From the NCBI GenBank assembly GCA_010094045.1, contig ML986647.1, positions 202,745 to 244,952 of the forward strand: 42,208 bases of DNA, written 5' to 3'. Both the position numbers and the translations under genes were made by a program. This document shows positions 1 through 10,659 of the stretch, piece by piece. This DNA comes from Lojkania enalia (Eukaryota > Ascomycota > Dothideomycetes > Pleosporales). Below the pieces are notes generated by a model, which saw nothing but the letters and a program-made list of their open reading frames with translations, made no database searches and was not told the DNA's origin. How positions within the stretch are numbered: position 1 is the stretch's first letter; every line of letters begins with the position of its first letter.

Positions 1-662
1 GTCTACTATATTAATAAAAAAGGCTTCTTTCTAGCCTTTAAGGACGCGTTTTTTAAGGTATTTATATATAAGAACTATCGAAAGGCCTTTAAAGTAATAG
101 GAATTGTTCCTCTAAACGCGTAGGTTATATTAAATCGCCTTAACATATAACTGTGTACCCTACTAGAACTACTTCTATAAGAAGACTTCTAGTAGTCTAA
201 AACTCTAAGTAATATATATAAATTTAGGTTATAATTAACACTTATATAAAAGTCCTTTATACAATTATTAAAAGAGGTATAAGAAGGATTCTTACAGCTT
301 ATAAAAGGTGCTAAGTTAATACTACATTAGAATACGCTTCTTTAAGCTCGCAACTCTAAGCTTAAAAGATAATTAGAAGAAGTAACTAGGCGTAAAACGC
401 GTAAAAGAAAGTATATTTAGTATAGCAGTACAGTATTATATAGTAAGGGATTTTTGTATGTAGCTGCTAAAGCATCTATAGGCTCTCAGCCCTTTAAGAA
501 GACTCGTGGTGCTGATACTTAAGGGCTTAACCAGCTCAACGCCACTGTAGTAACTGTGGTAAGACTGGACATAACGCTCGTACGTGCTAAAAGGATAGTA
601 GGGAAAATTCTGAATCAGATGAAAGTGTATTATACGTAGGATCTCTTATTAGTATTGAGTAA
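1..662 (+). mobile_element. Fot1/pogo-type transposase, C-terminal relic, RIP-damaged
   Basis: This is the 3' end of a DDE transposase gene that runs off the left window edge. Near base 20 the reading gives KKGFFLAFKDAF followed by RKAFKVIGIVPLNA, the block seen after the catalytic core in fungal Fot1/pogo (CENP-B-like) transposases. Several in-frame TAA/TAG codons and frame changes follow. At 534-587 an intact CCHC zinc knuckle is readable, CSNCGKTGHNARTC (C-x2-C-x4-H-x4-C). It is followed at once by TAA where the family commonly has Gln, which fits a C-to-T change, and then by an acidic tail ending at 662. Stops of this kind and the AT-rich composition point to RIP. The element is inactive. 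The family call rests on recognised motifs only. Confidence 0.72.
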
Positions 663-703
663 ATTAACTTTTCGTATATGGTGTTCGTTGCGCCAAGAAA
701 AAG

Positions 704-737
704 TGGCCGCTTCGATGGTTTGGCCGCTTCGATGGTG
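704..737 (+). repeat. Two tandem 17-bp copies just past the transposase relic
   Basis: TGGCCGCTTCGATGGTT is followed directly by TGGCCGCTTCGATGGTG. The pair lies 42 bp past the end of the transposase reading frame, where the terminal or subterminal repeat of the element would be expected. The matching left end is outside the window, so a terminal-repeat role is inferred. Confidence 0.5.
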
Positions 738-2486
738 GAATACGTTATAGGATCTAATCTATAAAGGAAATCTATCGACTTATATAGAAAGGTCTAAGAC
801 TACTAAGCCTAGCTTGTTAAGTCTGTTAGGTCTGTCCTGTTCCTGCTTAGCACTAGGACACCCAGGACATACCTGCCACTATCACATGTATAGGTTGTGC
901 TATGCTTCGTCGTCCAACCAATCATCTCTCCAGTTCCCGCAGTCCCACTGCTCACTGTCTGATGGTTGGTCCATAACATGCGTCTGCCTGTTATTACCTT
1001 GTTGGTCCTCGTCCGAGTCGACCCTCACAGTGGCTGATGTTGGATCAAGCCCTAGCCACAGAGGCGGTGCCTCTTGGCGTTCTGTGTTCATAGCAATGTC
1101 GTATTGAGTGTCAGCTCCGCTGACTTAGCTTGCTTTGTAAGCTAAGCCTTGGCACAGATAGAGAGCACTCTCGAAGGTATAAATGGTCAGCATATTTCTT
1201 GCAAATTTCGTCTTTGCCTACGGATTGACGAAAACGAGCTCCCGAACAACTTTTTCCGCAGCGTCTAGTGCGACCTCTCAAAGACCGTATGGGGAATAGT
1301 AGCTTATTAAAGCGATATTAACCAGCATTAAATCATATCTTATGGAATAGTATTAATACAAGTGGAATTTGGCTATCGGATTTTGCTGTCGATATGAATT
1401 AGAGCAACTTTGTCTAAGTCATGGATTTAATTGGCTTAGTGTAGAGCTCAGTGATGGCCAAAACGCCAGCCTAACAACCCAAAACCCATGCATACCTTAC
1501 TCCAATTCCTTTAAAGCTCTTCTCGAGTTCTAACCAGTGTGTCTCCTTGATTTTCGCATCACGTAAGAAACCCCCATTCTGCATCTAAGAGACTAAACGC
1601 TAAACTTTTATCAACTAGTGTCACGTTACGCCTGTCCGCGATCACGGCCTCCTGCCCACATCAATAGCCGTGGCTTCGGAGAGTTCATTTTTAATCTCAA
1701 AATCGCCTCGTATTTGCCTTCACCCGCGTTGATTACGCTTTCCAACCTTCCCCCCCCCTAAAAACAAAAACTTCTTGTAATAGGTATTCGAAAGTCGTCT
1801 ACCTTCGTCGAGTAGCAACAGAGCCCTTCTTCTTACAGACGTAAACCTAAACTCCCAAACTCGATACCAAGAACCATGATATTCCCAGTACTAACTCTGT
1901 CCCCATCAATTTTCTTCCCGCACATTAATCCCGCGCTACACGCCTATCTATGCTAAGCCACTAATAAATCCACCGAAATTCTAATCCCCATCATCACCGC
2001 ATCCTTGCAGCGATAATGAGGCAAGTGGCTCAGCCTTGGGCATCGTAGTCGCGTGTTCCAAACTCGTTATCAATACGAGGGAAGCCTAGCCTAATGATAT
2101 CATCGCCACAATTGTGGACCCACGATTCTTAGTGATTTCTAGGCGGAGCGCCGAGAGGCGCGGGGCCCGCGGCCCTCCGTCAGCGGCGGGGACTATGGCG
2201 CATTGGCGTTTCTTATTTGCAACCCCGCGTGTCCGCCCCACCTTCTATAACGAGTAGGTTTTGAACGAATTCCGCAAATAGGCACGTGCTAGTAAAAACT
2301 AAATCAATGAAATGAATAGAACATCCGGGAATACGCTCTTCTGACTGTCATAGCTTGACCAGGCACAGGAATGAGCTAAAATATGACAACTTGTCACGCG
2401 AGATACGGAATATATTGCTTCAAGAACAAGCGAAAGACAATGTATTGCAGCTATAGTACAAGACTGATATGTTGCGGGAAGTATGA
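738..2486. other. Intergenic, no supported gene
   Basis: No coding region is supported. A 63-codon open frame on the minus strand near 900-1091 has an acidic, Trp-rich end that I cannot assign. A GC-rich patch near 2142-2190 stands out from AT-rich surroundings. The right end is the 3' flank of the symporter gene. Confidence 0.5.
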
Positions 2487-4108
2487 TTAGACGCGGTCAG
2501 CACCTTTCTGCATTTCTTCATGGCTTTCGGTACCGTTGACGTCTACGATGTCCCCGTCGGTGATACCAGTGAGCTTTTGCATGACACGAGCTGCGAACAT
2601 GTCACCGCTTACATTTGTCATCGTCCTGAACCGATCGATCAACCAGTCAAACTACAAGACTATCAGTACATGTGCAAATGAGATAATGAGTCTAGACTTA
2701 CAGCGACAACAATGGCGTACATTCCCGTAACTGGTACATTGACGGCGTTGGCAATCATGATAGTCAAGACTAGGGACGAGCTTGGAATTGGCGTTGTGGC
2801 GATTGACGAGAGCGTACTCAAAAGCACAATGATTGTGTAATCACCAGCGTTGAGCTTCATGCCCTGCGTAGCGGCGAGGAATACGACAACCATGGGAAAG
2901 TAGATGGCTGTACTGCAGAAGAATCAACAGGTCGTTCTCAAAATGTGAGAGTGACTTACCCGTCCATATTGATAAGAGTTCCAAGGGGAATGGTGAACCT
3001 GGAGATCCTTTGTGGCACGCCACGAGCTTTGACACAACGAAGTGTAACCGGCATTGTTGCAGCAGATGAAGCAGTACCCCAAGCAGTAATCCAGGCAGGA
3101 GAATTCTTCATCCAGTACGTGAATGGGTTCTTGCGAGTGAAGGCGAAGAAGAGGATAGGATACATTATGAACAAATGTATGGCCATCTGAGCAATTGACC
3201 CTCCGATAAGAATACCCATGTTTTTGCCCGCAGCTTCCATATCCAGGGTGAGGAGGTTCGCCAAAATGAGGGAGAAGACACCGATAGGGGCAAGTTTAAT
3301 CAGAGCAGTGATGATGATGCTAACAAGGCGCTCAACCTCCCTAACGGCACGCATGATGGAGGAATCGGGTCCCTGGATCAAAAGACCAACCACGATGGAC
3401 GTCACGAGGACGGCGAGTAGCTCATTGTTGGCTAGAGCACCGACTACATTGTCAGGAATAAACGACTCAAAGACCTCGACGACAATATCGTGGGGCGCAT
3501 TTTCGGCTCCATCTGCGGCCTTCTCTCCGGCCGAGCTGTCCTCGTCAAGCGCAGGAAGCGTAGCAGAGACATCGACCATGAGCCGTCTCCAGACGAGATC
3601 GGTCAGAATCATACTGTGGACAACAGCCAGACATGTGGTACCGATGTACCAGAAGATAGTATATGTCGCGAGTTGGGCACCTTCCTTAGCCATGGCGCGC
3701 AGGTCTTGCATGGCAATCATGATGGCGACGATGATTAAAGGCAAAACTAGGATGCTGTTAACCTGGATTTCCGCGCCGTATCACGAGATTGTTGTCTGAC
3801 ATACCTGCTGCTTTCAAGGCACGCAACCAAAGGCTGCCAGGAATCTCAAGAATGGCGGGAGCGGCTTCGGGGACTTCATCGACGGATGCGGAGACTGCCA
3901 TACCGATGGCGATGGCGATGGCAGCCGCGATGATAATCTGGATAGCAGACCCAGGCGTCTTTGCCTGCTTAACCAGCCGCTGAACGAGAGTTCCCTTCGG
4001 CTTCTCCTCGACGGGCTCGGAGAAGCCCACGCCAGCCTTCTCTGAGCTACTTTCGTTGCTAGCCATAGGCTGCACCTGCTCGACGCCGTCCTGATTGTCC
4101 TTGGTCAT
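2487..4108 (-). CDS. Dicarboxylate/amino-acid:cation symporter (SDF/DAACS family)
   Basis: This is a secondary transporter of the SDF family (glutamate/aspartate/dicarboxylate with Na+ or H+), expected in a membrane. Four exons on the minus strand, 4108-3805, 3746-2960, 2912-2702 and 2651-2487, give 488 residues. Introns are 58, 47 and 50 bp with GT and AG ends (GTATGT, GTAAGT, GTAAGT donors). The N-terminus is cytosolic and polar; the first membrane helix is the IIIAAAIAIAIGMAV stretch near residue 80. A loop of about 50 acidic residues follows the early helices. The family signatures are the Ser-rich hairpin GTASSAATMP (about 325-334) and NMDG (361-364), the latter split by intron 2 and restored as NMDGTAIYFP. 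The C-terminal segment DWLIDRFRTMTNVSGD is also typical. Length and topology look complete; the substrate cannot be told. Confidence 0.9.
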
Positions 4109-4202
4109 GATGAAGAGGTTGCGAGGGAAAAGTCCGTCGAAGAGAGACGATATCCAAATGCAAGTTGGAACAGGGGGAAGGTGACGCGAAAAGCGCGGAG
4201 TA

Positions 4203-4209
4203 TTATATA
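4203..4209 (-). promoter_or_regulatory. TATA-like box upstream of the symporter
   Basis: On the minus strand TATATAA lies about 95 bp before the start codon at 4108, a usual position for a fungal core promoter. Assigned by motif and spacing only. Confidence 0.45.
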
Positions 4210-5845
4210 GCTACCAAAAAACCCAGGCTGCGAGAACAAGCTGATAAGCAGACCAGACGCCCAGACGCGCCGCCGGTCACTTGGTACTCGGTGCAACGCA
4301 GGGAAACTGCCATCTGTTGATAAGAAGAGCGCATGGAAGCCAGTCTCCAGGCTGTCGGGGTCTGGGCACCAACGGGCGTGGGCGAAAGGTGGCGCAAAAG
4401 GATCACAACGTCGAGATAATACTACACTCTCCAAGACGGAGATTCCTAGTCGCTTGCCGGATTTGCGGCTTGGCGTTTTGACGCTAGGCCCAGTATAGAA
4501 GGAGTGTAACGCTGCCCAGCCTTCTAACGTGAGTCCAAGACCGACTACTGCAGCGCCGAGTCTCCTTTACCACCTCCAGGCGCCTAAGGCCGGGGTTCTC
4601 CCATTTCCAACATCTTGGTCCGACATACGATCAGCAAGCGCACCACAATCGAGCTACAACCCTCTCCCGTTCACAAACCGTGCTCTTCATGATGCAAATG
4701 CCTCTACGCCTAGCTCATCTAGTACTCGATAAACATTCTAGATAAAACCGCCGGACTAGACCTCGACTACTCTTGATCTCCATACTCCACGAAATCCATT
4801 GTGTTGTTATTGTGCCAAGCAGGCGACACTGCCTCGCGAGGCGTCTCGCACAATCCGACAGCAAGCTCTATATCTTTTTTGGCCGAGATTGCTGTTTTTC
4901 TCGTGTTAACGAGGCGGCATTTTCTTCCACGCCATTTTTCGACGCCATAAGGATTCAGGAAGCTGGAGCTAGTTTTAGTCTCGGCAGCTTCGTGCGTATT
5001 TGGCGAGATCTCACTACGCACCGTGCAATCGAGCGACATAATTTTCACGCTGATAGGTTACATTCAACCTCTTGGGTTCAACAATCAATTCGTAGATCGT
5101 TGATGTAAAATTGTAGTAGTTTTATATTTTTCTAAGATACCGCGCAGTTCTTTACGCTGCACAGTGGCTCTTTCTCGGCCCTGTAGGAAGAGCAGGAGAA
5201 AAGAAGGAGGGCGAGCAGCATGCTGCAGCCGACCTTCATCGTCACCGTCCATGATCGAAAGAAGGGATGATGAAATAATCCTATCACTCATTTTGGGCGC
5301 ACTTTTACTTTACATTCCAAGAGTTCTACCGTCAGCCCTATCCTAACCCACCTATACATACATGCAATCCGAATGTGGAGATTTCGCCAGCGGTCTCTAT
5401 ATTTCACGAAAGCCCTAATTTATGTTGTACGTACATAGAGAACCCTGATTTTTTTTCTAGGCAGACTTGGCATCAACAGCAAGTCAAAGCTTAACGATCT
5501 AATCATGCATTTAGCGACAATAAACCCTGCTAGAAAACAGTTGGTAACAGCATTACCTTATAGTATCCGTGGTTTCGCCGCTGCTGGTTCACATTAAAGC
5601 TGTTTCCAGTGGGGCACGCAGCCGCAATTATTTCTCGCTCTTGAATTAGCCACCTGCAAGCGATTCCCCGCTATTCTTGAAAGGAGACTGAGGGGGGGAA
5701 GCCTTGCTTTATTCGCTTATCCACGGCTTAAATTTCTTTATTCAATTTCCGTCAACAAAGTTCCGAGCCTTCACTAGCCGTCAAGGACTACGCCATTGTT
5801 ACGGCTAATATTCCAGATTTAGAGAACAAATAATAGGAACATGCG
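4210..5845. other. Intergenic, no supported gene
   Basis: The stretch upstream of the symporter and downstream of the regulator. Open frames of 60-111 codons here show no recognisable domain and overlap on both strands. I see no repeat matching the other families in the window. Confidence 0.5.
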
Positions 5846-7756
5846 CTAAAACAGTTGGTCTATATCAAAAAAGTCGAATGGTATCGAGTCGATAACATCT
5901 TCCTCTGAAAACACATTGACTGCCTGCTGCGTGTCCTGCGGCGTTGCAGTGGCCAATTCCCTCAATCTGGCGATCAAGTGTGAAAAGGGTTCAGCTAATT
6001 TCCTTGGTGGGGATAACGTCTGCATGCCAAATATGATTACATCTTCCAGCCTAGCGGCGAGTCTTTTGTAAAGCTCGTGGCTATCAACAACACTACTAAC
6101 ATATGCCGAATTCCATGTCGGCGTTTTGACCTCTGAGAGGCGCGAGAGGGTGAGTATCGCGTGGCCTAGCTGACCCCAGACCGCGTATGGCATGGAGAGC
6201 ACAGTTTGTGGAGGAAGAGAGAAAAAGAGCGAAAGTAGAGCCTCAGTTGAGGCTAGACAGGAGGTAAGAAGATCGGCTCGGAAGGTGCTGTAGGAGCTTG
6301 CAGGGAAGATATTAGACCCAGATGGCGATGAGTCTAAGAATACTTTCTCATCCAGTGCAACCTTGCAGAGGTGTAGTCGCAAAGTGTGATATGATATTAA
6401 CAGGATTGCTGGGCGGGTTGTCAGCACGATAATGGATACGTGGGCAGGATGCACGTAGGGAAGAGGGGAGAGCTGGGATTATGAGTGAGTGGACATTACT
6501 CACACGCCTGCGGGATGTCCATGGGTAAATATCGTCCAATCTCCATGACGGACTTCTCAAATGATGAAATGGCCACTGCTGATTGCGTAGGCAAGTTGTG
6601 GAATGTTTCAAGTCCTTCAGTATAGAACATCCTACTGATTCGCTCAGCTTGCTCTTGCAACCGTACAAGCCGGACCAGATATCTGTCGTCAGAGCGATTC
6701 TGAGCCTCATCAAGGACGACGCAACACTCATCCATGTAACTTGTAAATCGTAAAGCTTCTACTTCCTTAAAGCATGTTCTGGTTCTATACAACGGTTAAT
6801 GAAAGAAGAGACTCGGAATACAGGACACGGACATTGAACCTAACCAGAATACACCCAACAGAATCCTCCGTTCTTCAAAGGTCCTCGAGATCGCAGTTGT
6901 CCTTCCCTGATGCAAATTTCTTAACATCCCCGGAGAGGTTATTGCTAAAGAATTTGGGTCTAAGTTTAATCCGAGTTCCGTCACCATTGCAAAGGGCATA
7001 TGAAGGAGATTGAAGAGCTGGTTGCTGAGTTGCATATGTACATGGCCCCTGTATTAGTTAGATAGATGCGGCAATCGGAAACGGCCACCTTAAATCTTTC
7101 CTAAGCAACTTACCAGGCAACGTAGACTAGAATTCCTTCCAGGAGTGCCAGGTTCTTCTCTCCACGAATGAAGACAGCCTGACTGACTTCTTCTCGGAAT
7201 ATTTGTGCAAACTGAAGCTGTCTGTTGGTATCTTCTTGACATCCTATAGTAACTATGGCCAAATAAAGCAGAGGTTTTTCTTTTCGGAGCTCATTGAGAG
7301 TGGACACTGGCGGTACTACCACGAAGGGAAATAATGGAGCCATTTCGTTTCGAAAGAGACTGAAATACGCAACCATCTCGGCAGTGACTACTGGTAAACC
7401 ATGGGCACTAGGTGTGATCACAGAAAGGAGGTTTGATACTGAGTCTACTTTTGACTCAAGGCGGCGAAAGTCTCTTGATATAGTTGGTATCCTAAAGACA
7501 GGATAGAGTGCTCCAGTAACGCCACACTTACAGTTTGGTGTACTTGCCATCGGACGAGTTCTTAACGCTGTGCGCTCCAGGCTCTTGATTTTCGCACTCC
7601 CTTCCTAATCGCTGGCATCTATATGTACCAAGTCAAATCGGAACAGCACAAGTATAGGACCTAGACCAACCTCTTGCATTTGTGCCCAGGTTTCCTCGCG
7701 TCGCACTTGACTTTCGCTTTAGCACATACTCTGCACGACTTAACCCGAGAACTCAT
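5846..7756 (-). CDS. Zn(II)2Cys6 fungal transcription factor
   Basis: Nuclear DNA-binding regulator. Six exons (7756-7671, 7618-7532, 7491-7114, 7048-6833, 6784-6504, 6408-5846) give 536 residues. The zinc cluster is at residues 8-37 with C-x2-C-x6-C-x8-C-x2-C-x6-C spacing. Its fifth and sixth cysteines lie beyond intron 1 and appear only after splicing, which supports that junction despite its weak GTTGGT donor. The middle region has the usual fungal regulatory homology pattern (QLFNLLHMPFAMVTELGLNL, then SYMDEC), and the tail is acidic and Phe-rich (PFDFFDIDQLF). Intron 4 has a GTCCGT donor and is the least certain junction; intron 5 (95 bp) has a good GCTGAC branch site. An in-frame ATG at 7885 would add 43 residues. 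The target genes are unknown. Confidence 0.85.
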
Positions 7757-8629
7757 TATGCGGGAGCATCCGATTATTGATAATGTACATGATGCCAGCT
7801 CCGTGGTTTTAGTTGCCGTTGCAGAGGGCGGACGCGTAGTGATTGAGGCGCGAAAGGAACTCGCCTTGAGCAGTCCACCAATCATGTCTCAGCCAAGCAG
7901 GCACGGAATTCCGCTCCAACTCAGCCTCAAACATTTACCAATCAATTAGGAGATAGTCCCTAAGCCGCACGTCTCTGTTAACTCTATATTTTCAAGGCCA
8001 TAAATCGCACAAGGATCAAAATCATCAGTAGCAGTTACCCATGGCTCCCCCGCTCAAAACACGTCTCTTGAATTCCCAAGAGCACGGTAGAATTATGTCG
8101 GGGTAAAGTGGTGTAGGTGGCCATACACCTATCAATTGAGATGTATTATTGCATTGTTGTCTGTCTGTCTGTCTATATTGATGTCTCTGTCTTGTTTATG
8201 TCTCTGTCCGAGAGACTTGCTTTCTATAGTTCTAGTGTGTGTATAGTCGTACCTTCCCGATAATTCTCGGTTGTTCTCACCAATACGTCTACCAGACGTA
8301 TCCCTCTATAACCGTCGCAAATTACCAATTTATGAACGGAAATTTGCGTCAACTTTCAATGCTGTACCATTCTCACTCCCGGCCATATAAATACACTAGT
8401 TCGTGAACAATGGGAATAAAGATCTCTCCACGTTCACTCGGTGGGACTTCGACCCTTAGCCATTTCTTACCCAGCATGGCGCTTTAAAGTGGTAGTTTAC
8501 ACATTAATTATCGGGAAATTGCACATACTACGATTGCGTCATTGGCTACCGATACCCCTCAAAACACTTCGGCTAGCCATTTGAACCTCTCTTTTCGGCC
8601 TGGCATCTCTTAAACAATAGGGTGCATTA
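7757..8629. other. Intergenic with short (TGTC) tract
   Basis: No gene is supported. A short TGTC microsatellite lies near 8157-8173, and an inverted-repeat-bounded segment is listed separately. The remainder is upstream flank of the regulator, or its 5' end if the upstream ATG is used. Confidence 0.45.
8254..8517. repeat. 264-bp segment bounded by 12-bp perfect inverted repeats
   Basis: TTCCCGATAATT at 8254-8265 is the exact reverse complement of AATTATCGGGAA at 8506-8517. The size would suit a MITE, but I see no convincing target-site duplication beside the ends, so it may be chance or an old insertion. Confidence 0.25.
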
Positions 8630-8634
8630 CTTTC

Positions 8635-8814
8635 TGTGATGGGGATTTTGACAAGTCTGCCGAGCTGTATCGGATATCTTCGTACGATATCATGCCGGAT
8701 ATCAGCTGATATACCCCTTTTCTATGTACATAAATATGGCCCGCTGGCCATCATTCAATCAACCAGTTCAGTTTCTCATTTCCCTCCCCGAGACAAGACT
8801 CGCCTCTCACCACA
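8635..8814 (+). mobile_element. Solo LTR, family A copy 1 (180 bp)
   Basis: It starts TGTGATGGGG and ends CACCACA (TG...CA) and is flanked by the perfect 5-bp direct repeat CTTTC at 8630-8634 and 8815-8819. It shares its whole length with the copies at 14579-14781 and 39969-40202. It carries three GATATC words at 8673, 8686 and 8698, spaced 13 and 12 bp, then a TATA-like stretch. No internal element remains, so it is what LTR-LTR recombination leaves behind. The near absence of RIP-type change contrasts with the copy at 40 kb. Confidence 0.85.
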
Positions 8815-8868
8815 CTTTCACATCACGGGGTCGTCTTCGTTAAGACTCCCGATTCCCTTTCTCACGAT

Positions 8869-9597
8869 ATGAGATGGGGAGATGCTACATCGTCCTTTAA
8901 CGTATCGTATACGCGAACAGATATCATAGCACTGATCGAATCGGTCTCACTTCCCTCGGGTTCTGAAAGTTATACAGTCGCGATTGAAAACGGGGAATCA
9001 GATACCCCCGCCCGTAGTGCATCAATGGTATTCGGTGGCAATCTCGTTACGTCGACACGGTGGCGGTTTATTTGCCCCCTATCGAGGATGACAGCGAATG
9101 ATAAAGCGACTCTCTTCTCGCAAATGTACTTTAAACAAATGGCAACCACATTTGAAGACTCCAACAATATCTAGGCCCACATTCTGTAACTTGAGTCCTC
9201 TATTAGTGGCTTATAGCATCGGAAAGGCACCTAGCCTATACTAGCTAATTTGTCAAGTGGGTGGGAATTCCGAACGTGCTATTACTCGACGAACCGTACT
9301 TGAGCATAAATGCAATGAATAAACGACTGATATGGCGAAAGCTTTATCAAGACCGGTCCTCCTTACCGCGTACTGACTCTATGGCCCTCATAAACTGTGT
9401 GGCGGCCATTGCCGGAAGTTTGCTGGAATGCGGGACCATGAGAGACTCACAATATCGATATGGCAAACATTTCTTTCGTGTATCTACTGCATGATTATGT
9501 ACCACATATCTGAGCAAGTGAGGTGAAAGGAATGCAAGGGTCACGTTAATGGGAATCTCCAACGAAAAAGCGATGAATGACTCCCCTACGATCTGGT
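8869..9597 (+). pseudogene. ABCA-type ABC transporter nucleotide-binding domain, relic
   Basis: The best part is at 9261-9494: IPNVLLLDEP (Walker B), then NKRLIWRKL, then TDSM...AAIAGSLLECGT, matching the order Walker B, D-loop region, H-loop and GxLxxxGT of ABCA-type domains. The expected switch His is Asp here. Just upstream, reading another frame near 9250, a degenerate LSSG signature precedes Walker B. Further up, VFGGNLVTSTRW...ICPLSRMTANDK resembles the ...R..IGVCPQ..LT..EHL Q-loop region, but no Walker A is visible. In-frame stops follow at 9492 and later. The 3' part is well supported; the portion before 9170 is tentative. It does not encode a working transporter. Confidence 0.6.
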
Positions 9598-9926
9598 AAA
9601 ACTTCTAGGTCACACTACAAGAAAATGAAAAACGATATCATTAGCGGATATATTTACGAAGTTAGAAGCGCAAGATGAATATTGTGTCAGTGGAGTACTC
9701 TAGTGTGCGCACAGCAACATTGAATTGTAATTTCTTAGTTGTTATTAGAAAACCCTCGCTAGGATAGATCATAACTAGCTGTTCTTAGAGGTTGCTCCAG
9801 CTTGATGTTTGCGACTTTTTGCTGGCCTGTTTGCTTGGCTAATTCGCTGCAAATAAAACCCCATTTTCCCATTCTATCGTAATCCGCACCATAGACTCAC
9901 ATTGGGCTAATCGGTGCGTCAACCCT
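9598..9926. other. Intergenic between ABC relic and thioesterase
   Basis: Nothing recognisable; 3' flank of the minus-strand thioesterase-like gene. Confidence 0.4.
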
Positions 9927-10659
9927 TCAAAGCTTTGAAGCTAGCAGCTTTCTGTTCCTCTTAGGATGCTCACTATCCCACTTGGCTTTGAGCTTCATCG
10001 AATGCTCTGATTTCTCCGTAAAGCCCTTATATAGCTTCAGCCATCCTCCCCCGAGCGTGCGGATATCGACCGGACGAGCAGTCTTGACGTCCATGTATGC
10101 GACTGCACCCTTCACTTCAGCAACAATGGCCTGCTGCCGTAGTGAGAAGAGGCAAGTAGTTCCATTGTTGCGCGTCGGATCTATTCTCTCCTGCCTGAAA
10201 GCGGCAATGAGCTGTTTTCTAGTCAGCCACGGCGCTACATGACAAACTGAATGTACCCACCGCATCAGGGTATTTGACTTGCCGGCAAATATCCAGTTCG
10301 TACTTCCTAACGACGGGAACGACCGTCTTGCCGAGAATCATGCCGCTGTACTCGTCTTGGCTGAGATATTCTTCGTAGCTCTCCATGACTCGGTGGAAGC
10401 AGACGCCCAGAAACTGCATATACTGAGACTGCATGACATGTCCAAAAGGGTCCTGGTCCTCTGCCCACAGCACTCCGCGCTCAACCATGGTCTGGGGGTC
10501 GTAACCCATTTCCTCCAGGATTGAAAGTGCTTTGGCGCGGAGAGCGGCGTAAGGATCAGTATTTGGATGCGGACCAGGGGCGCCGAGTCTTGAGTATGGT
10601 GAGTTGTATGCCGACTGGGCAAGCCGCGATTTGCGCGCGACAGAGTTGTTTTGGGCCAT
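9927..10659 (-). CDS. Hot-dog fold acyl-CoA/ACP thioesterase-like protein (4HBT_2 type)
   Basis: Predicted thioester hydrolase; the substrate is unknown. Two exons (10659-10261 and 10211-9927) around a 49-bp intron (GTGGGT...AAAACAG, with a GCTGAC branch site) give 227 residues. The splice restores the strand-to-strand run KYPDALIAAFRQERID. The hot-dog signature is WAEDQDPFGHVMQSQYMQF, where D-x-D-x-F-G-H-V is the usual active-site helix entry, followed by VRKYELDICRQVKYPD and the strand SLRQQAIVAEVKGAVAYMD. The N-terminal 50 residues are basic and Pro/Ser-rich; a mitochondrial presequence is possible but unproven. It has no close gene partner; the nearest neighbour is the ABC relic. Confidence 0.8.

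Noticed and set aside
900..1091. 63-codon minus-strand frame with acidic Trp-rich end
   Set aside because: Looks protein-like (DDWLDDEA) but too short and unrecognised; may be transposon debris.
3218..3799. 193-codon open frame on the plus strand
   Set aside because: Antisense to the symporter exon 2, which carries clear SDF motifs.
4773..5108. 111-codon plus-strand frame in the 4.2-5.8 kb gap
   Set aside because: No domain, no plausible promoter, and an overlapping minus-strand frame of similar length; likely chance.
8157..8216. CRISPR-like or regulatory tandem array from repeated TGTC/TGTCTCTG words
   Set aside because: A plain microsatellite of four-base units without spacers, in a eukaryotic genome.
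8254..8517. MITE with 12-bp terminal inverted repeats
   Set aside because: The inverted repeats are perfect, but no target duplication is present and no second copy is in the window; kept only as a low-confidence repeat.
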